DNA from: Kribbella amoyensis
GTDB lineage: Bacteria; Actinomycetota; Actinomycetes; Propionibacteriales; Kribbellaceae
Reading direction: 5' to 3'
DNA: 64,000 nt
Assembly: GCF_007828865.1 (NCBI RefSeq)
Contig: NZ_VIVK01000002.1
Coordinates: 124,001-188,000 of the forward strand
In this document: positions 22,506-30,948 of the stretch, in pieces
How positions within the stretch are numbered: position 1 is the first letter of the stretch
Layout of the letters: each line of letters starts with the position of its first letter
The notes under the pieces: generated by a model
What the model was told of the DNA's origin: nothing
Databases searched by the model: none
Seen by the model: only the letters and a program-made list of their open reading frames with translations
Program-made: the position numbers and the translations under genes

Positions 22506-24284
22506 GTGGAGGAGCTGTTACGGCTCCTGGCCGAGGACGCGCCAGGGAGCGAGCTGGCACGGGCCGCCGGGAACGACGCGGCGGCCCGTGAGCTCGCGCT
22601 GCGGATCCGGGCCGGGATGGACGCGAGCAAGAAGCGCGAGGCGGAGCTGTCCGCACTCGTCGACGTCGCTCGCGAACTGGCCTCGGCCCGGGATCCCGGC
22701 AGCGTCCTGCACACGATCGTGCACCGGGCCCGCACCCTGATCGGGACCGACGTCGCCTACCTGACCCTGTTCGACCCGGCCCGCGGCGACACGTACATGC
22801 GAGCCACCGACGGATCCGTGTCGGCCGCCTTCCAGCAGTTGCGGGTCCCGCTCGGCGCAGGTCTCGGCGGCCTCGTCGCCGAGACGTACAAGCCGTACTG
22901 GACCGCCGACTACCCGAAGGACCACCGCTTCCGGCACACGAGCCCGATCGACGACGCGGTCGGGGAGGAGGGGCTGGTCGCGATCCTCGGCACGCCGCTG
23001 ATCGTGGACGGCGCCTTCGTCGGTGTCCTGTTCGCGTCCAACCGGACCAGGCGGCCGTTCAACCGCGAGGAGGTCTCGCTGCTCGGTTCCCTGGCCGCGT
23101 TGGCCGCGGTCACGATCGTCCAGGTCCGGGCGGCGGCCGAGACAGCCGCGGCGTTGGAGCAGTTGTCGGCCGCCCACGCGGGTGTGGAGCACGCAGCGGC
23201 CGCGCACGACCGGTTCGCCGACATCGTCCTGTCCGGTGGCGACGTGGACGCGATCGCCGCCGCCGTCGCCGAACTCCTCGACGTCTGGGTCGTCCTGGTG
23301 GATGCCCTCGGCAACGAACTGGCCGTGGCCGGCGACGTCGACCACGACCTGGCCCGGAAGGCCGCGGCCGCCTCGGAATCAGGCCGCCTGACCCGCGTCG
23401 GCGACGGCTGGATGATCGCCGCGACGGCCAAGGGGGAGCGGCTGGGCGCTCTGGTGATCGGTGGCGTCGACGAACTGTCCGGCGCGGATCAGCGCATCGT
23501 GGAACGCGCCGCAGTGGTCACCGCGTTGGTGCTGCTGTTCCGGCGCCAAGCCGCCGAGCAGTCCCAACGCGCCCAGGCAGACATCCTCGCCGACGCCCTC
23601 AGCGGCAACTCCGAACCACGAGCCCTCGCCGACCGCCTTCGCCTGTTGGAGTCCACTCGCCGACTCCCCAGCACAGTGGTGGTCGCGGTCTGCCGGGGCG
23701 ACCACAGCGCAGTACTGGCCAGGCTGCCGGCGCCGCTCGGCGAGAAGCTGGTCCTGGCCGGCCCGTACGCCGGGGACCTCGTACTCCTGCTGGCCCTGCC
23801 CGACGCGGTGGCCACGGCTCGCACACTGAGCGAGGTGGCTCGCCGGGTCGGTGTGACGATCGCGGTGGTCGGTCCGGCTGCGTGGGGAGCGCCGTTGGTC
23901 GACACGCACCAGCGGGCAACGCGACTGGTCACCACGATGCTCCGCCTCGGCAAGTACGGCCAGTCAGCGGCTCCGGACGACCTGGGCGTCGCGGGCCTGG
24001 TCGGTGCGGCCGCGGTGGATGTGGAAGCGCATGTAGATCACGTACTCGGTGCTGTGCTCACGTACGACGAACAGCGCGGTACCGACCTGATCGGCACACT
24101 CCAGGCGTACTTCGCGGCAAGCCAGAGCCCGACCCGCGCAGCCGCAGCCCTCCACATCCACCCGAACACCGTCCAGCAACGCCTCGACCGCATCACAGCC
24201 CTCCTGGGCGAAGGCTGGCAACAACCGGAACATGCCCTCGACGTCCAGGTCGCGCTCCGGCTCCTCACCACCCTCAGGGGATGA
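22506..24284 (+). CDS. GAF-domain PucR/CdaR-like transcriptional regulator
   Basis: 592-residue cytoplasmic regulator. A GAF domain occupies about 60-215 (DPGSVLHTIVHRARTLIGTD onward), a second sensory or dimer region follows, and a C-terminal PucR-type helix-turn-helix (PTRAAAALHIHPNTVQQRLD) lies near 545-570. It is 17 bp downstream of the transporter and probably controls the hbdH operon. GTG 22506 has no ribosome site and the start is uncertain. If it is right, codon 5 is the rare TTA. The stop overlaps the convergent gene by 11 bp. Confidence 0.83.
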   Translation: MEELLRLLAEDAPGSELARAAGNDAAARELALRIRAGMDASKKREAELSALVDVARELASARDPGSVLHTIVHRARTLIGTDVAYLTLFDPARGDTYMRATDGSVSAAFQQLRVPLGAGLGGLVAETYKPYWTADYPKDHRFRHTSPIDDAVGEEGLVAILGTPLIVDGAFVGVLFASNRTRRPFNREEVSLLGSLAALAAVTIVQVRAAAETAAALEQLSAAHAGVEHAAAAHDRFADIVLSGGDVDAIAAAVAELLDVWVVLVDALGNELAVAGDVDHDLARKAAAASESGRLTRVGDGWMIAATAKGERLGALVIGGVDELSGADQRIVERAAVVTALVLLFRRQAAEQSQRAQADILADALSGNSEPRALADRLRLLESTRRLPSTVVVAVCRGDHSAVLARLPAPLGEKLVLAGPYAGDLVLLLALPDAVATARTLSEVARRVGVTIAVVGPAAWGAPLVDTHQRATRLVTTMLRLGKYGQSAAPDDLGVAGLVGAAAVDVEAHVDHVLGAVLTYDEQRGTDLIGTLQAYFAASQSPTRAAAALHIHPNTVQQRLDRITALLGEGWQQPEHALDVQVALRLLTTLRG

Positions 24285-25203
24285 GGACCAGCCGCCCCCG
24301 TACTCCGCCCTTGGCCAGCCGCTCGTACGCCGTGGCCGCATCGGCCAGCGGGTACGTGGTGGCGACCCTGGTCGAGAGGATGTCCTTCTCCACCAACTGC
24401 ACGAGCTCCGTCAGCGCGCGACGATCCGCGTGGGCCAGGATGTGGTGGACCGAGATCCCGCGCAGCGCCCACGGAGTCGGGCCGACCAGGTGCGCGTGGG
24501 CGCCGTAATCGCGGACCGCCTCCTGCGCGGTGATCCCGAGGACGGCACCGTCGACCACCCCGTCCGCCCCGCCGGGAACCACGTCCCGTACCGCCCACGG
24601 CAGGTCCGCGGTCCGCGGTACGAAGTGGTCGGCCCCTAGCCCGCGAACGAGGTCCTCGTCCTCGTCGCCCGCGTTCGCGATCACGGTGAGCCCGCGGTGC
24701 TTGGCGAGCTCGATGGCGTACCCCCCGACGGCGCCCGCCGCACCGGTGACGAGCAGGGTCTGGCCTGGTTCGAGGTCGAGCGCGTCCACGGCCAGTTGGG
24801 CGGTGCGGGCGTTGAGCGGGATCGTCGCCGCCGCGACCAGGTCGAGGCCGGCCGGTGCGGGGGCGACCGCGTCGGCGTCCAGGACGACGAACTCGGCGTG
24901 GGTCTTCAGCGGCTGGCCGAGATGCGCCGCGAGCCCGATGACCGGCGTACCGGGAAGCAGGTCGGCGCCGGGGCCGGCCGCGTCGACGGTGCCGGCCACG
25001 TCCCAGCCGAGGCCGAACTGGGGGCGAGCCGCGGTCAGGCCGGCCTGGATCAGCTGGCCGCCGGCCAGGGCGAGGTCGACCGGGTTGACGGTGGCGGCCG
25101 CTACCTTGATCCGGACCTGCCCGGGCCGCGGTTCGGGGATGTCGGTCTCGACGAGCTCGAGGTGGTCGACGCCTTCGGGCCGCCGGGTGACAAGTGCGCG
25201 CAT
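24274..25203 (-). CDS. NADP-dependent quinone oxidoreductase (zinc-free MDR family)
   Basis: 309-residue medium-chain reductase of the quinone-oxidoreductase type. GroES-like N-terminal domain to about 120, then a Rossmann fold with the NADP-binding motif VTGAAGAVGGYAIELA near 150. The zinc-ligand cysteines of alcohol dehydrogenases are missing, as expected. ATG 25203 has GAGGAGA nine bases upstream. It is divergent from an HxlR regulator, the common arrangement in which HxlR represses the reductase until a reactive carbonyl or quinone appears. Confidence 0.87.
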   Translation of the reverse strand: MRALVTRRPEGVDHLELVETDIPEPRPGQVRIKVAAATVNPVDLALAGGQLIQAGLTAARPQFGLGWDVAGTVDAAGPGADLLPGTPVIGLAAHLGQPLKTHAEFVVLDADAVAPAPAGLDLVAAATIPLNARTAQLAVDALDLEPGQTLLVTGAAGAVGGYAIELAKHRGLTVIANAGDEDEDLVRGLGADHFVPRTADLPWAVRDVVPGGADGVVDGAVLGITAQEAVRDYGAHAHLVGPTPWALRGISVHHILAHADRRALTELVQLVEKDILSTRVATTYPLADAATAYERLAKGGVRGRLVLIP

Positions 25204-25253
25204 GGGATTCTCCTCGGAAGTGGTGTGATCTCGTGTTGCTGACACAACTATCG

Positions 25254-25266
25254 GAGAGCTACTCTC
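25254..25266. promoter_or_regulatory. Candidate HxlR operator
   Basis: GAGAG-CTA-CTCTC is a perfect 13-bp palindrome in the 115-bp space between the divergent quinone reductase and HxlR genes. Weaker flanking symmetry (ACTATCGG and CGGTAAGT) extends it. Confidence 0.45.
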
Positions 25267-25318
25267 TTTCGGTAAGTAGGCACCTGGAAGTGCGTATCCG
25301 ACCCCGAGGGGAGCCCTG

Positions 25319-25723
25319 ATGCCGACGAGGACCGCCGCGCAGCGCCGCGAGGAGGCCGCGCGCGCGTACGACGCCTTCATCGCGGTGTGCCCGACCCGGC
25401 AGCTGGTGGACCGGATCAGCGACAAGTGGGTGACCCTGGTCCTCTGCGCGCTCGGCGACGGGCCGAAACGGTACTCGGACCTGTCCCGCCGGATCGCCGG
25501 GGTGAGCCAGAAGATGCTGACCCAGACGCTGCGCTCGCTGGAGCGGGACGGCCTGGTCGTCCGGGAGGTCACGCCGTCCGTGCCGGTCCGGGTGGACTAC
25601 GAGCTGACTCCGCTGGGGACGACGTTGATGCCGTTGATCGCCGCCATCAAGACGTGGGCGGAGACGCACATGGACGAGGTCGCGACGTCGCGCGAGGCGT
25701 ACGACGCCGTGGCGGCCCGGTGA
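25319..25723 (+). CDS. HxlR family transcriptional regulator
   Basis: 134-residue winged-helix dimeric regulator. The single cysteine in AVCPTRQLVDRISDKW (residue about 24) sits where redox-sensing HxlR/YodB proteins carry theirs. The HxlR signature VSQKMLTQTLRSLERDGLV marks the recognition helix and LTPLG the wing. Divergent from the quinone reductase, so likely its repressor. Its TGA overlaps the GTG of the next gene. Confidence 0.9.
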   Translation: MPTRTAAQRREEAARAYDAFIAVCPTRQLVDRISDKWVTLVLCALGDGPKRYSDLSRRIAGVSQKMLTQTLRSLERDGLVVREVTPSVPVRVDYELTPLGTTLMPLIAAIKTWAETHMDEVATSREAYDAVAAR

Positions 25724-26331
25724 GCGATCGGCGCTACGTCGTCCTGGTCGTACCGGCCCGGGGGACGTGGGCACCGCCTGGACGGGACCCGGAGGCCTGG
25801 CGGCTCGCGCTGGCCGAGGACACGTACGAGGTACTGGCCGCCCTCGATCTCGTCGACGTCGCGATCGCCGTGGCAGGCGGGGACGACGAGTCGGTGGAGG
25901 AGCTGGCGGCGCTGACCTGGCCGGGGACACCCGTGTTCGCTGTCGACGCGGAGCGGGCCGTGCTCGACGCGGTGGCGAAGGTGGGCCCGTCGCCGGCGGT
26001 CGTTGCGGTGAGCCACGACGTCCCGGATCTGCCCGGGCTGCTGGTCGGCAAGTTGTTCCGCGCGCTCGGATCCGCGGATCTGGCGGTGACCCCGGCCGAG
26101 GACGGTTCGCTGGCCGCGATCGGGGTCCGGCTGCCGGTGGCCGGGTGGGTCGACGAGCTGGCTCCGGACTTCGACACGTCGCTGGCCACGCTGGACGAGC
26201 ACAAACCCCGGCGGCACGCGGTCGCCCTCGGTCCGGGCTGGCACCGGCTGCGCTCGGCGGCCGATATCGCCCGGCTGGATCCGGGCCTGGAGGGCTGGGA
26301 CGCGACCCGCTCCCAACTTCGTGGAAGTTGA
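25720..26331 (+). CDS. DUF2064/GT-A-like glycosyl- or nucleotidyl-transferase homologue
   Basis: 203-residue protein starting at a GTG that overlaps the HxlR stop by 4 bp (GTGA), so it is translationally coupled. It resembles the GT-A fold family that includes CofC and DUF2064: a nucleotide-binding N-terminus, SHDVPDLPGLLVGKLFRAL in the position of the usual D-x-P-D-L loop, and VTPAEDGSLAAIGVRLP. Substrate and role are unknown, and the assignment is tentative. Confidence 0.6.
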   Translation: MSDRRYVVLVVPARGTWAPPGRDPEAWRLALAEDTYEVLAALDLVDVAIAVAGGDDESVEELAALTWPGTPVFAVDAERAVLDAVAKVGPSPAVVAVSHDVPDLPGLLVGKLFRALGSADLAVTPAEDGSLAAIGVRLPVAGWVDELAPDFDTSLATLDEHKPRRHAVALGPGWHRLRSAADIARLDPGLEGWDATRSQLRGS

Positions 26332-26500
26332 GCCGTCACCTTCTCGCGTCCCGCTCGTTCTCTGTCCGAGAGAAGCCATGGGGGTGTCCGCGCGGCCGTC
26401 GTCGCGAGCCGGGTCTGTCGGTGCCGTTCAGGGGCGGTGATCGGCAGGACCGGTGTCAGGGGACGACGACGGCCCGTCGGGTCTGCGACTCGCAGCAGAC

Positions 26501-26536
26501 GTGTGCGGGCCGGATCACAGGGACCGGCCCGCACAC
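26501..26536. terminator. Bidirectional hairpin between convergent genes
   Basis: GTGTGCGGGCCGG (26501-26513) and CCGGCCCGCACAC (26524-26536) make a perfect 13-bp stem with a 10-base loop. It lies 18 bases beyond the Nudix stop and 170 past the preceding plus-strand gene; the rest of 26332-26553 shows no gene. Confidence 0.7.
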
Positions 26537-26553
26537 CTGTCAGCTTCCGGCCC

Positions 26554-27096
26554 CTACCCGACCTGGCGGTAAACCCTTCGGACCAGGTCGACGACGGACT
26601 GGTCGATCCCGGCCGGCAGCTCGGCTGCCGGGAACCAGGCGAGATCGTCCGACTCGTCACTCACCACGTACCGCGTCCCGGCGTCGGCCGTCACCAGGAA
26701 CTGCACGTCCAGGTGGTATGCGTCGCGGCAACCGCCCGCGAGGAGCAGGTGCCGGGACAACTGCAACGGCATCGGATCGACCCGCAGGTCGGTCAGCCCG
26801 GACTCCTCGGTCGCCTCGCGCAGGGCGGCCCCGGCGAGCGTGGTGTCGCCGTCCTCGCAGTGCCCACCGAGCTGCAACCAGCGGCCGACCGTCCGGTGCA
26901 ACGTGAGCAGCACCCGATCGGTCGAGGGGTCGACCACGAGCGCCGACGCGGTGAGGTGCTCGGGCCGGCAACTCCGGACCAGCCCGTCCTCGTGCGCGGC
27001 GAGATGGCGCAGGTAGTGCTCCCGGAGCTCGGCCTGGTCGGCGTCCGGGGGAGTCCAGCGGGTCAGCGTGTCGGTGGCGTCCTGATGCAGCGTCAC
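26554..27096 (-). CDS. Nudix hydrolase
   Basis: 180-residue Nudix protein with box GHCEDGDTTLAGAALREATEESGL (E/REATEESG catalytic helix), preceded by VVDPSTDRVLLTLHRTVGRWLQLGG. Probably removes damaged or excess nucleotides; substrate unknown. GTG 27096 overlaps the TGA of the upstream Zincin_2 gene (GTGA), so the pair is coupled. Its transcript ends at the 26501-26536 hairpin. Confidence 0.85.
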   Translation of the reverse strand: MTLHQDATDTLTRWTPPDADQAELREHYLRHLAAHEDGLVRSCRPEHLTASALVVDPSTDRVLLTLHRTVGRWLQLGGHCEDGDTTLAGAALREATEESGLTDLRVDPMPLQLSRHLLLAGGCRDAYHLDVQFLVTADAGTRYVVSDESDDLAWFPAAELPAGIDQSVVDLVRRVYRQVG

Positions 27097-28415
27097 CGGT
27101 TCTTGTCGTCCTCGCCGCCGTCGTCCTTCTTCTCGTTGCCCTGGTCCCCGGACTCCTCCTCGGTGAGGAAGTCGGTGATGTCGATGTCGAGACCGGACAG
27201 CTCGCCGGCCGACTGCGCGAATCCGATCGGGTCGTCCAGATCGGTGGCGCTGGGCAACAGGTCCGGGTGGGACCAGAGCGTGTCCCGGCCCTCGGCGCCA
27301 CGCGCGTCGCGGACCGCGGCCCACAGGTTCGCCGCGTCGCGGAGCCGGCGGGGCCGCAGCTGCAGGCCGACCAACGTCGCGAACGTCTGCTCGGCAGGAC
27401 CACCGGCGGCGCGGCGACGACGTACCGTCTCGGCCAGCTGGACCGCGGCTGGCATCCGGTCCTTGGTGGCCTCGCGGACCACGTCGTCGACCCAGCCCTC
27501 GACCAGCGCGAGCGCGGTCTCCAGGCGGGCCAGCGACGCCTTCTGCTGCTCGGAGTCCTCCGGCTCGAACAGGCCGCCGGCCAGCGCCTCCTGCATGGCC
27601 TCCGGGTTCTGCATGTCGACGTCGGCCATCGCGCGCTCGATCTTGCCGGCGTCCACCTGGATCCCGGCCGCGTAGTCGGCGACGTGCGAGAACAGCCGCT
27701 GCCGCAGCCACGGGGCGCCGGCGAACAGCCGCTGGTGCGCGCACTCGCGCAGCGCCAGGTACAGCCGGACGTCCTCGTCGGTCACCCCGAGGCCCTCGGC
27801 GAACTTCGCCACGTTGTCCGGCAGCAGCACCGCCTGGCTGCCCGGGCCGAGCGGCAGGCCGATGTCGGACGAGCTGACCACTTCACCGGCCAGCTCACCG
27901 AGTGCCTGACCGACCTGGGCGCCGAAGATCGAGCCGCCGAGCTGGCGGAGCATGCCGGCCATCGGACCGGCCAGCTGCTGCGCCTCGGCGGGCAGGGCCG
28001 TCCCCATCGCGCCGGCGACGTGCTCGGCGACCGGGTCGACCACGGTCTGCCAGACCGGCAGCGTGTTCTCGATCCACTCGGCCCGGCTCCACGCCGCCGA
28101 CGAGGTGGACGCCTCGGGCAGCGTCGTGGCCTGGTCCAGCCAGTGCTCGGCCAGCCGGACCGCGTCGGCGACCCGCTCGTGGTCGGTGCTCGTGACCGAG
28201 CGGTCACCGTTCGCCGCGACGGTCTTGCGGGCGAGGTCCTTGGCCAGGTCCCAGTTCACCGGCCGCCCGTCGGCGGTCCCGCTGAGCAGCTGCTGGACCT
28301 GCGCGAAGATCGCGTTCAGGTCGGGGGCACCGCCCGCGCCGGCCATGCCGGAGAACTGCTGGAACATGGCCTCGAACGGAGTTCCCTTGAACGGGTTGTC
28401 CGGTTCGTCGCTCAT
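27093..28415 (-). CDS. Zincin_2 (DUF2342) putative zinc metalloprotease
   Basis: 440-residue actinobacterial protein of the family annotated zinc-dependent metalloprotease or F420-associated protein. RECAHQRLF near 225 stands where the zincin HExxH-like helix is expected. The N-terminus is Gly/Pro/Phe-rich (NPFKGTPFEAMFQQF), and the C-terminus is a very acidic, charged tail (EEESGDQGNEKKDDGGEDD). ATG 28415 has AGGAAGG twelve bases upstream. Conserved next to PDZ-protease and UPF0182 genes in related genomes as I recall. Protease activity is inferred. Confidence 0.82.
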   Translation of the reverse strand: MSDEPDNPFKGTPFEAMFQQFSGMAGAGGAPDLNAIFAQVQQLLSGTADGRPVNWDLAKDLARKTVAANGDRSVTSTDHERVADAVRLAEHWLDQATTLPEASTSSAAWSRAEWIENTLPVWQTVVDPVAEHVAGAMGTALPAEAQQLAGPMAGMLRQLGGSIFGAQVGQALGELAGEVVSSSDIGLPLGPGSQAVLLPDNVAKFAEGLGVTDEDVRLYLALRECAHQRLFAGAPWLRQRLFSHVADYAAGIQVDAGKIERAMADVDMQNPEAMQEALAGGLFEPEDSEQQKASLARLETALALVEGWVDDVVREATKDRMPAAVQLAETVRRRRAAGGPAEQTFATLVGLQLRPRRLRDAANLWAAVRDARGAEGRDTLWSHPDLLPSATDLDDPIGFAQSAGELSGLDIDITDFLTEEESGDQGNEKKDDGGEDDKNR

Positions 28416-28583
28416 CGGAGTGGCCTTCCTCTGCGCTGGGGCGTACAACTCCAACGTACTGGTTGCCGCGGACCGTTCCGCCCAGGGTGAACGGTTTCAG
28501 GCGTGTGACTTCGCCCGCGGCGGCAAGCGGAGGCTGGGACGGGTTGGATACGGTGTTCAGTCCCGGGGAATGGAGGGATGGTC

Positions 28584-29009
28584 ATGACCGACGCGATCAG
28601 GCTGCTGGACATCCGCGCCGACGCGTTGTCCAGTGACGAGGTGCTGGCCGCGATCGCCGATCCGACGGCCGGTGGCACCGCGCTGTTCATCGGCACCGTG
28701 CGCAACCACGACCACGAGCGGGGCGTCGACGAGCTCAGCTACGAGGCGCACCCGGAGGCGCTGGAGCAGCTGCGGGCGGTGGCCGAGCGGGTCTGCGCGG
28801 ACCCGGCCGTGACGGCGCTGGCGGCCGTCCACCGGACCGGCGCGCTGAAGATCGGTGACGCCGCGGTGATCGTCGGTGTCGCCGCGTCGCACCGGGAGGT
28901 CGCCTTCGCGGCCTGCCGGCGGCTGATCGACGATCTCAAGGCCGAGGTCCCGATTTGGAAACACCAGCACTTCACCGACGGAGCGAGCGAGTGGGTCGGC
29001 GCCTGCTGA
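28584..29009 (+). CDS. moaE: Molybdopterin synthase catalytic subunit MoaE
   Basis: 141-residue large subunit of molybdopterin synthase, which adds sulfur from the MoaD thiocarboxylate to make molybdopterin. FIGTVRNHDHERGVDELSYEAHPE and the catalytic-lysine region VPIWKHQHF are clear. ATG 28584 is nine bases from GGAGG; ATG 28578 would be too close. No moaD is adjacent. The enzyme would support the molybdenum oxidoreductase at 15.6-17.9 kb. Confidence 0.93.
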   Translation: MTDAIRLLDIRADALSSDEVLAAIADPTAGGTALFIGTVRNHDHERGVDELSYEAHPEALEQLRAVAERVCADPAVTALAAVHRTGALKIGDAAVIVGVAASHREVAFAACRRLIDDLKAEVPIWKHQHFTDGASEWVGAC

Positions 29010-29039
29010 CACGTACGCTGGGCGCATGAAGGTGACCGG

Positions 29040-29279
29040 ATGAAGGTGCTGGCCTGGCTGGTGTTCCCGTTGGCCGCCACGGTCCTCGCGATGGGCTGGG
29101 CCGCCTGGCGGGGGCGGAGCCGTGGGCCGCGCCGGTCCGGGACCGGGTTCGCGTCGGTGGAGGACTTCCGCCGGTTCACCGACGCGCTGGCCGCTCCGGG
29201 CCCCCGCGCCACCCCCACGCCGCGCCGCGGGCTGCGCGGCCTCTTCCACAAGTCAAAGATCGCAGGGCAGGGTTCGTGA
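29040..29279 (+). CDS. Small membrane protein upstream of PDZ-Lon protease
   Basis: 79 residues: one N-terminal membrane helix (VLAWLVFPLAATVLAMGWAA), then a basic proline-rich tail ending LRGLFHKSKIAGQGS. Function unknown. Its TGA overlaps the GTG of the protease gene (GTGA), suggesting a shared role. A five-codon frame MKVTG (29026-29043) ends in ATGA overlapping this start and repeats the ATGAAGGTG start sequence. Confidence 0.7.
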   Translation: MKVLAWLVFPLAATVLAMGWAAWRGRSRGPRRSGTGFASVEDFRRFTDALAAPGPRATPTPRRGLRGLFHKSKIAGQGS

Positions 29280-30313
29280 CACGTCGTACCGCCACGCTGG
29301 TCACCTCGATCGTCGTCCTCGTCTGCTCGCTCGGACTGGTCACCGTCTTCCCGGTGCCGTTCGTGTCGTTCAGCCCGGGGCCGGTCAAGGACACGCTCGG
29401 CAGCAGCAAGAACAAGCCGGTGATCGAGATCAGCGGGCACGAGACGTTCCCGACCACCGGTCAGCTCGACCTGACCACGGTATCGGTGACCTCGCCCGAC
29501 CGCGAGCTGACCCTGCCGCAGGCGATGCGGAACTGGCTCGACCCGCACCACGACCTGTTCCCGCGCGCGATCATCTACCCGCCCGAGCAGAGCGCGAGCG
29601 AGGTGGAGGAGCAGAACACCGCCGAGATGACCGGCTCGCAGGACAGTGCGGTCGCCGCCGCGCTGCAGGCCGCCAAGGTCCCGTACCACCCGAAGGTCTC
29701 GACCGTCGCCAAGGACAGCCCTGCCGACGGCAAGCTCAAGCCGGGCGACGTGGTGCTGAAGGTGGACGGCCAGGCCGCCACCCAGGTACCGCAGGTCGGT
29801 GAGCTGGTCCGGAAGAACAAGGTCGGCGAGAACGTCGACTTCCTGATCCGCCGGGGCGGCCAGGAGCAGACCGTCGTGGTGAAGACCGCGGCCACCCCGG
29901 GCGAGCCGTCCCGGCCGATGGTCGGCATCACCGTGGGCGTCGACTCCCCGGTGAAGGTCAGCGTGAACCTCGGCCAGGACATCGGCGGCCCCAGCGCGGG
30001 CACGGCGTTCGCGCTGGCCATCTACGACAAGCTCACCCCCGGCCCGCTGCTCGAGGGCAAGCACGTCGCCGTCACCGGCACCATCGACGCGCTCGGCCAG
30101 GTCGGCGCGATCGGTGGCATCCAGCAGAAGATCGCCGGCGCGAAGGACGACGGCGCCACCGTCTTCCTGGTCCCGGCGCCGAACTGCGCGGCCGCCGTGC
30201 ACGCCGGCGTGGACGGCATCCAGCTGGTGAAGATCACCAAGCTCGAGGACGCGATCAGTTCCCTGAAGACCCTGGCCAGCGGCTCCGGAGAGGTCCCGGC
30301 ATGCACCCCGTAG
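29276..30313 (+). CDS. Membrane-anchored PDZ-domain Lon-type (S16) protease
   Basis: 345-residue serine protease. One membrane anchor at 8-30; PDZ domain about 135-205 (KLKPGDVVLKVDGQ); S16 Lon catalytic domain with Ser240 in GGPSAGTAFAL and Lys285 in GGIQQKIAGAK, the Ser-Lys dyad. No ATPase domain, so this is the YlbL-type extracytoplasmic form rather than true Lon. Starts at GTG overlapping the previous stop; overlaps PPA1309 by 13 bp. Probably trims membrane or secreted proteins. Confidence 0.9.
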   Translation: MTRRTATLVTSIVVLVCSLGLVTVFPVPFVSFSPGPVKDTLGSSKNKPVIEISGHETFPTTGQLDLTTVSVTSPDRELTLPQAMRNWLDPHHDLFPRAIIYPPEQSASEVEEQNTAEMTGSQDSAVAAALQAAKVPYHPKVSTVAKDSPADGKLKPGDVVLKVDGQAATQVPQVGELVRKNKVGENVDFLIRRGGQEQTVVVKTAATPGEPSRPMVGITVGVDSPVKVSVNLGQDIGGPSAGTAFALAIYDKLTPGPLLEGKHVAVTGTIDALGQVGAIGGIQQKIAGAKDDGATVFLVPAPNCAAAVHAGVDGIQLVKITKLEDAISSLKTLASGSGEVPACTP

Positions 30314-30948
30314 AAACCCTGCCCACCGACGCGCTGCGGCGAGCTGTGGTGGAGATCGAGAAGCATGTCAGCGGCGCGGGCTGGGACCAGCCCGCGCAGT
30401 TGTTCGCGCTGGTCCCCACCGCCGAGCTGCTCGCCGCCGAGCCGCAGCTGGCCGCCGAGCTCGGGGCGGACGACGCCTCGCAGCCGCTCACGCCGGTGGC
30501 CCAGGGCGAGCTGCCCGGTGGCGTCGACGACGCGAACCTGGCCGACGCGCTGGCCCGGATCGAGTGGCCCGACGGCGTCAGCGGCTGCGCCCTCGCCGTC
30601 GAGCGGGTGGTGCTGCCGGCCTCGGTCGAGCAGGGGCTGGCCGACGCCGAGTCGGACCAGGAGCTGGCCCGGATGGCGGCCAGCGACCCGCGCCGGCACG
30701 AGGTACGGATGATCGCCGGTGTGCTGCGGGACGGGGAGCGGTTCGGCGCCGTCCGGCTGCGGGCCCACGACGAGGACAGCGCCGTTCTGACCGGCGCCGA
30801 CTTGGTCCCTACGCTCTGCCAAGTACTGTCATTGACATTCGAGCCGTCGGGCGAACCGGCGGACGGTGACCGGGCCGCGGGTGGCCGCCCGGTCGACGGC
30901 ACCTCGGTCGACGACGTCCGGGGCGACGACGAGGAGAAGCAAGCATGA
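30301..30948 (+). CDS. PPA1309 family protein
   Basis: 215-residue actinobacterial protein of unknown function. The N-terminal MHPVETLPTDALRRAVVEIEKHV and GWDQPAQLFALV are typical; the last 40 residues are acidic and probably disordered. It overlaps the protease gene by 13 bp and the UPF0182 gene by 4 bp (ATGA), so it belongs to that operon. Confidence 0.85.
   Translation: MHPVETLPTDALRRAVVEIEKHVSGAGWDQPAQLFALVPTAELLAAEPQLAAELGADDASQPLTPVAQGELPGGVDDANLADALARIEWPDGVSGCALAVERVVLPASVEQGLADAESDQELARMAASDPRRHEVRMIAGVLRDGERFGAVRLRAHDEDSAVLTGADLVPTLCQVLSLTFEPSGEPADGDRAAGGRPVDGTSVDDVRGDDEEKQA

Noticed and set aside
24274..25572. Longer quinone reductase starting at 25572
   Set aside because: The extension is antisense to the HxlR gene and lacks family similarity; ATG 25203 has a proper ribosome site.
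15610..29009. Direct functional linkage of FdhF-like enzyme and MoaE
   Set aside because: They are 11 kb apart with unrelated genes between; only general cofactor dependence links them.
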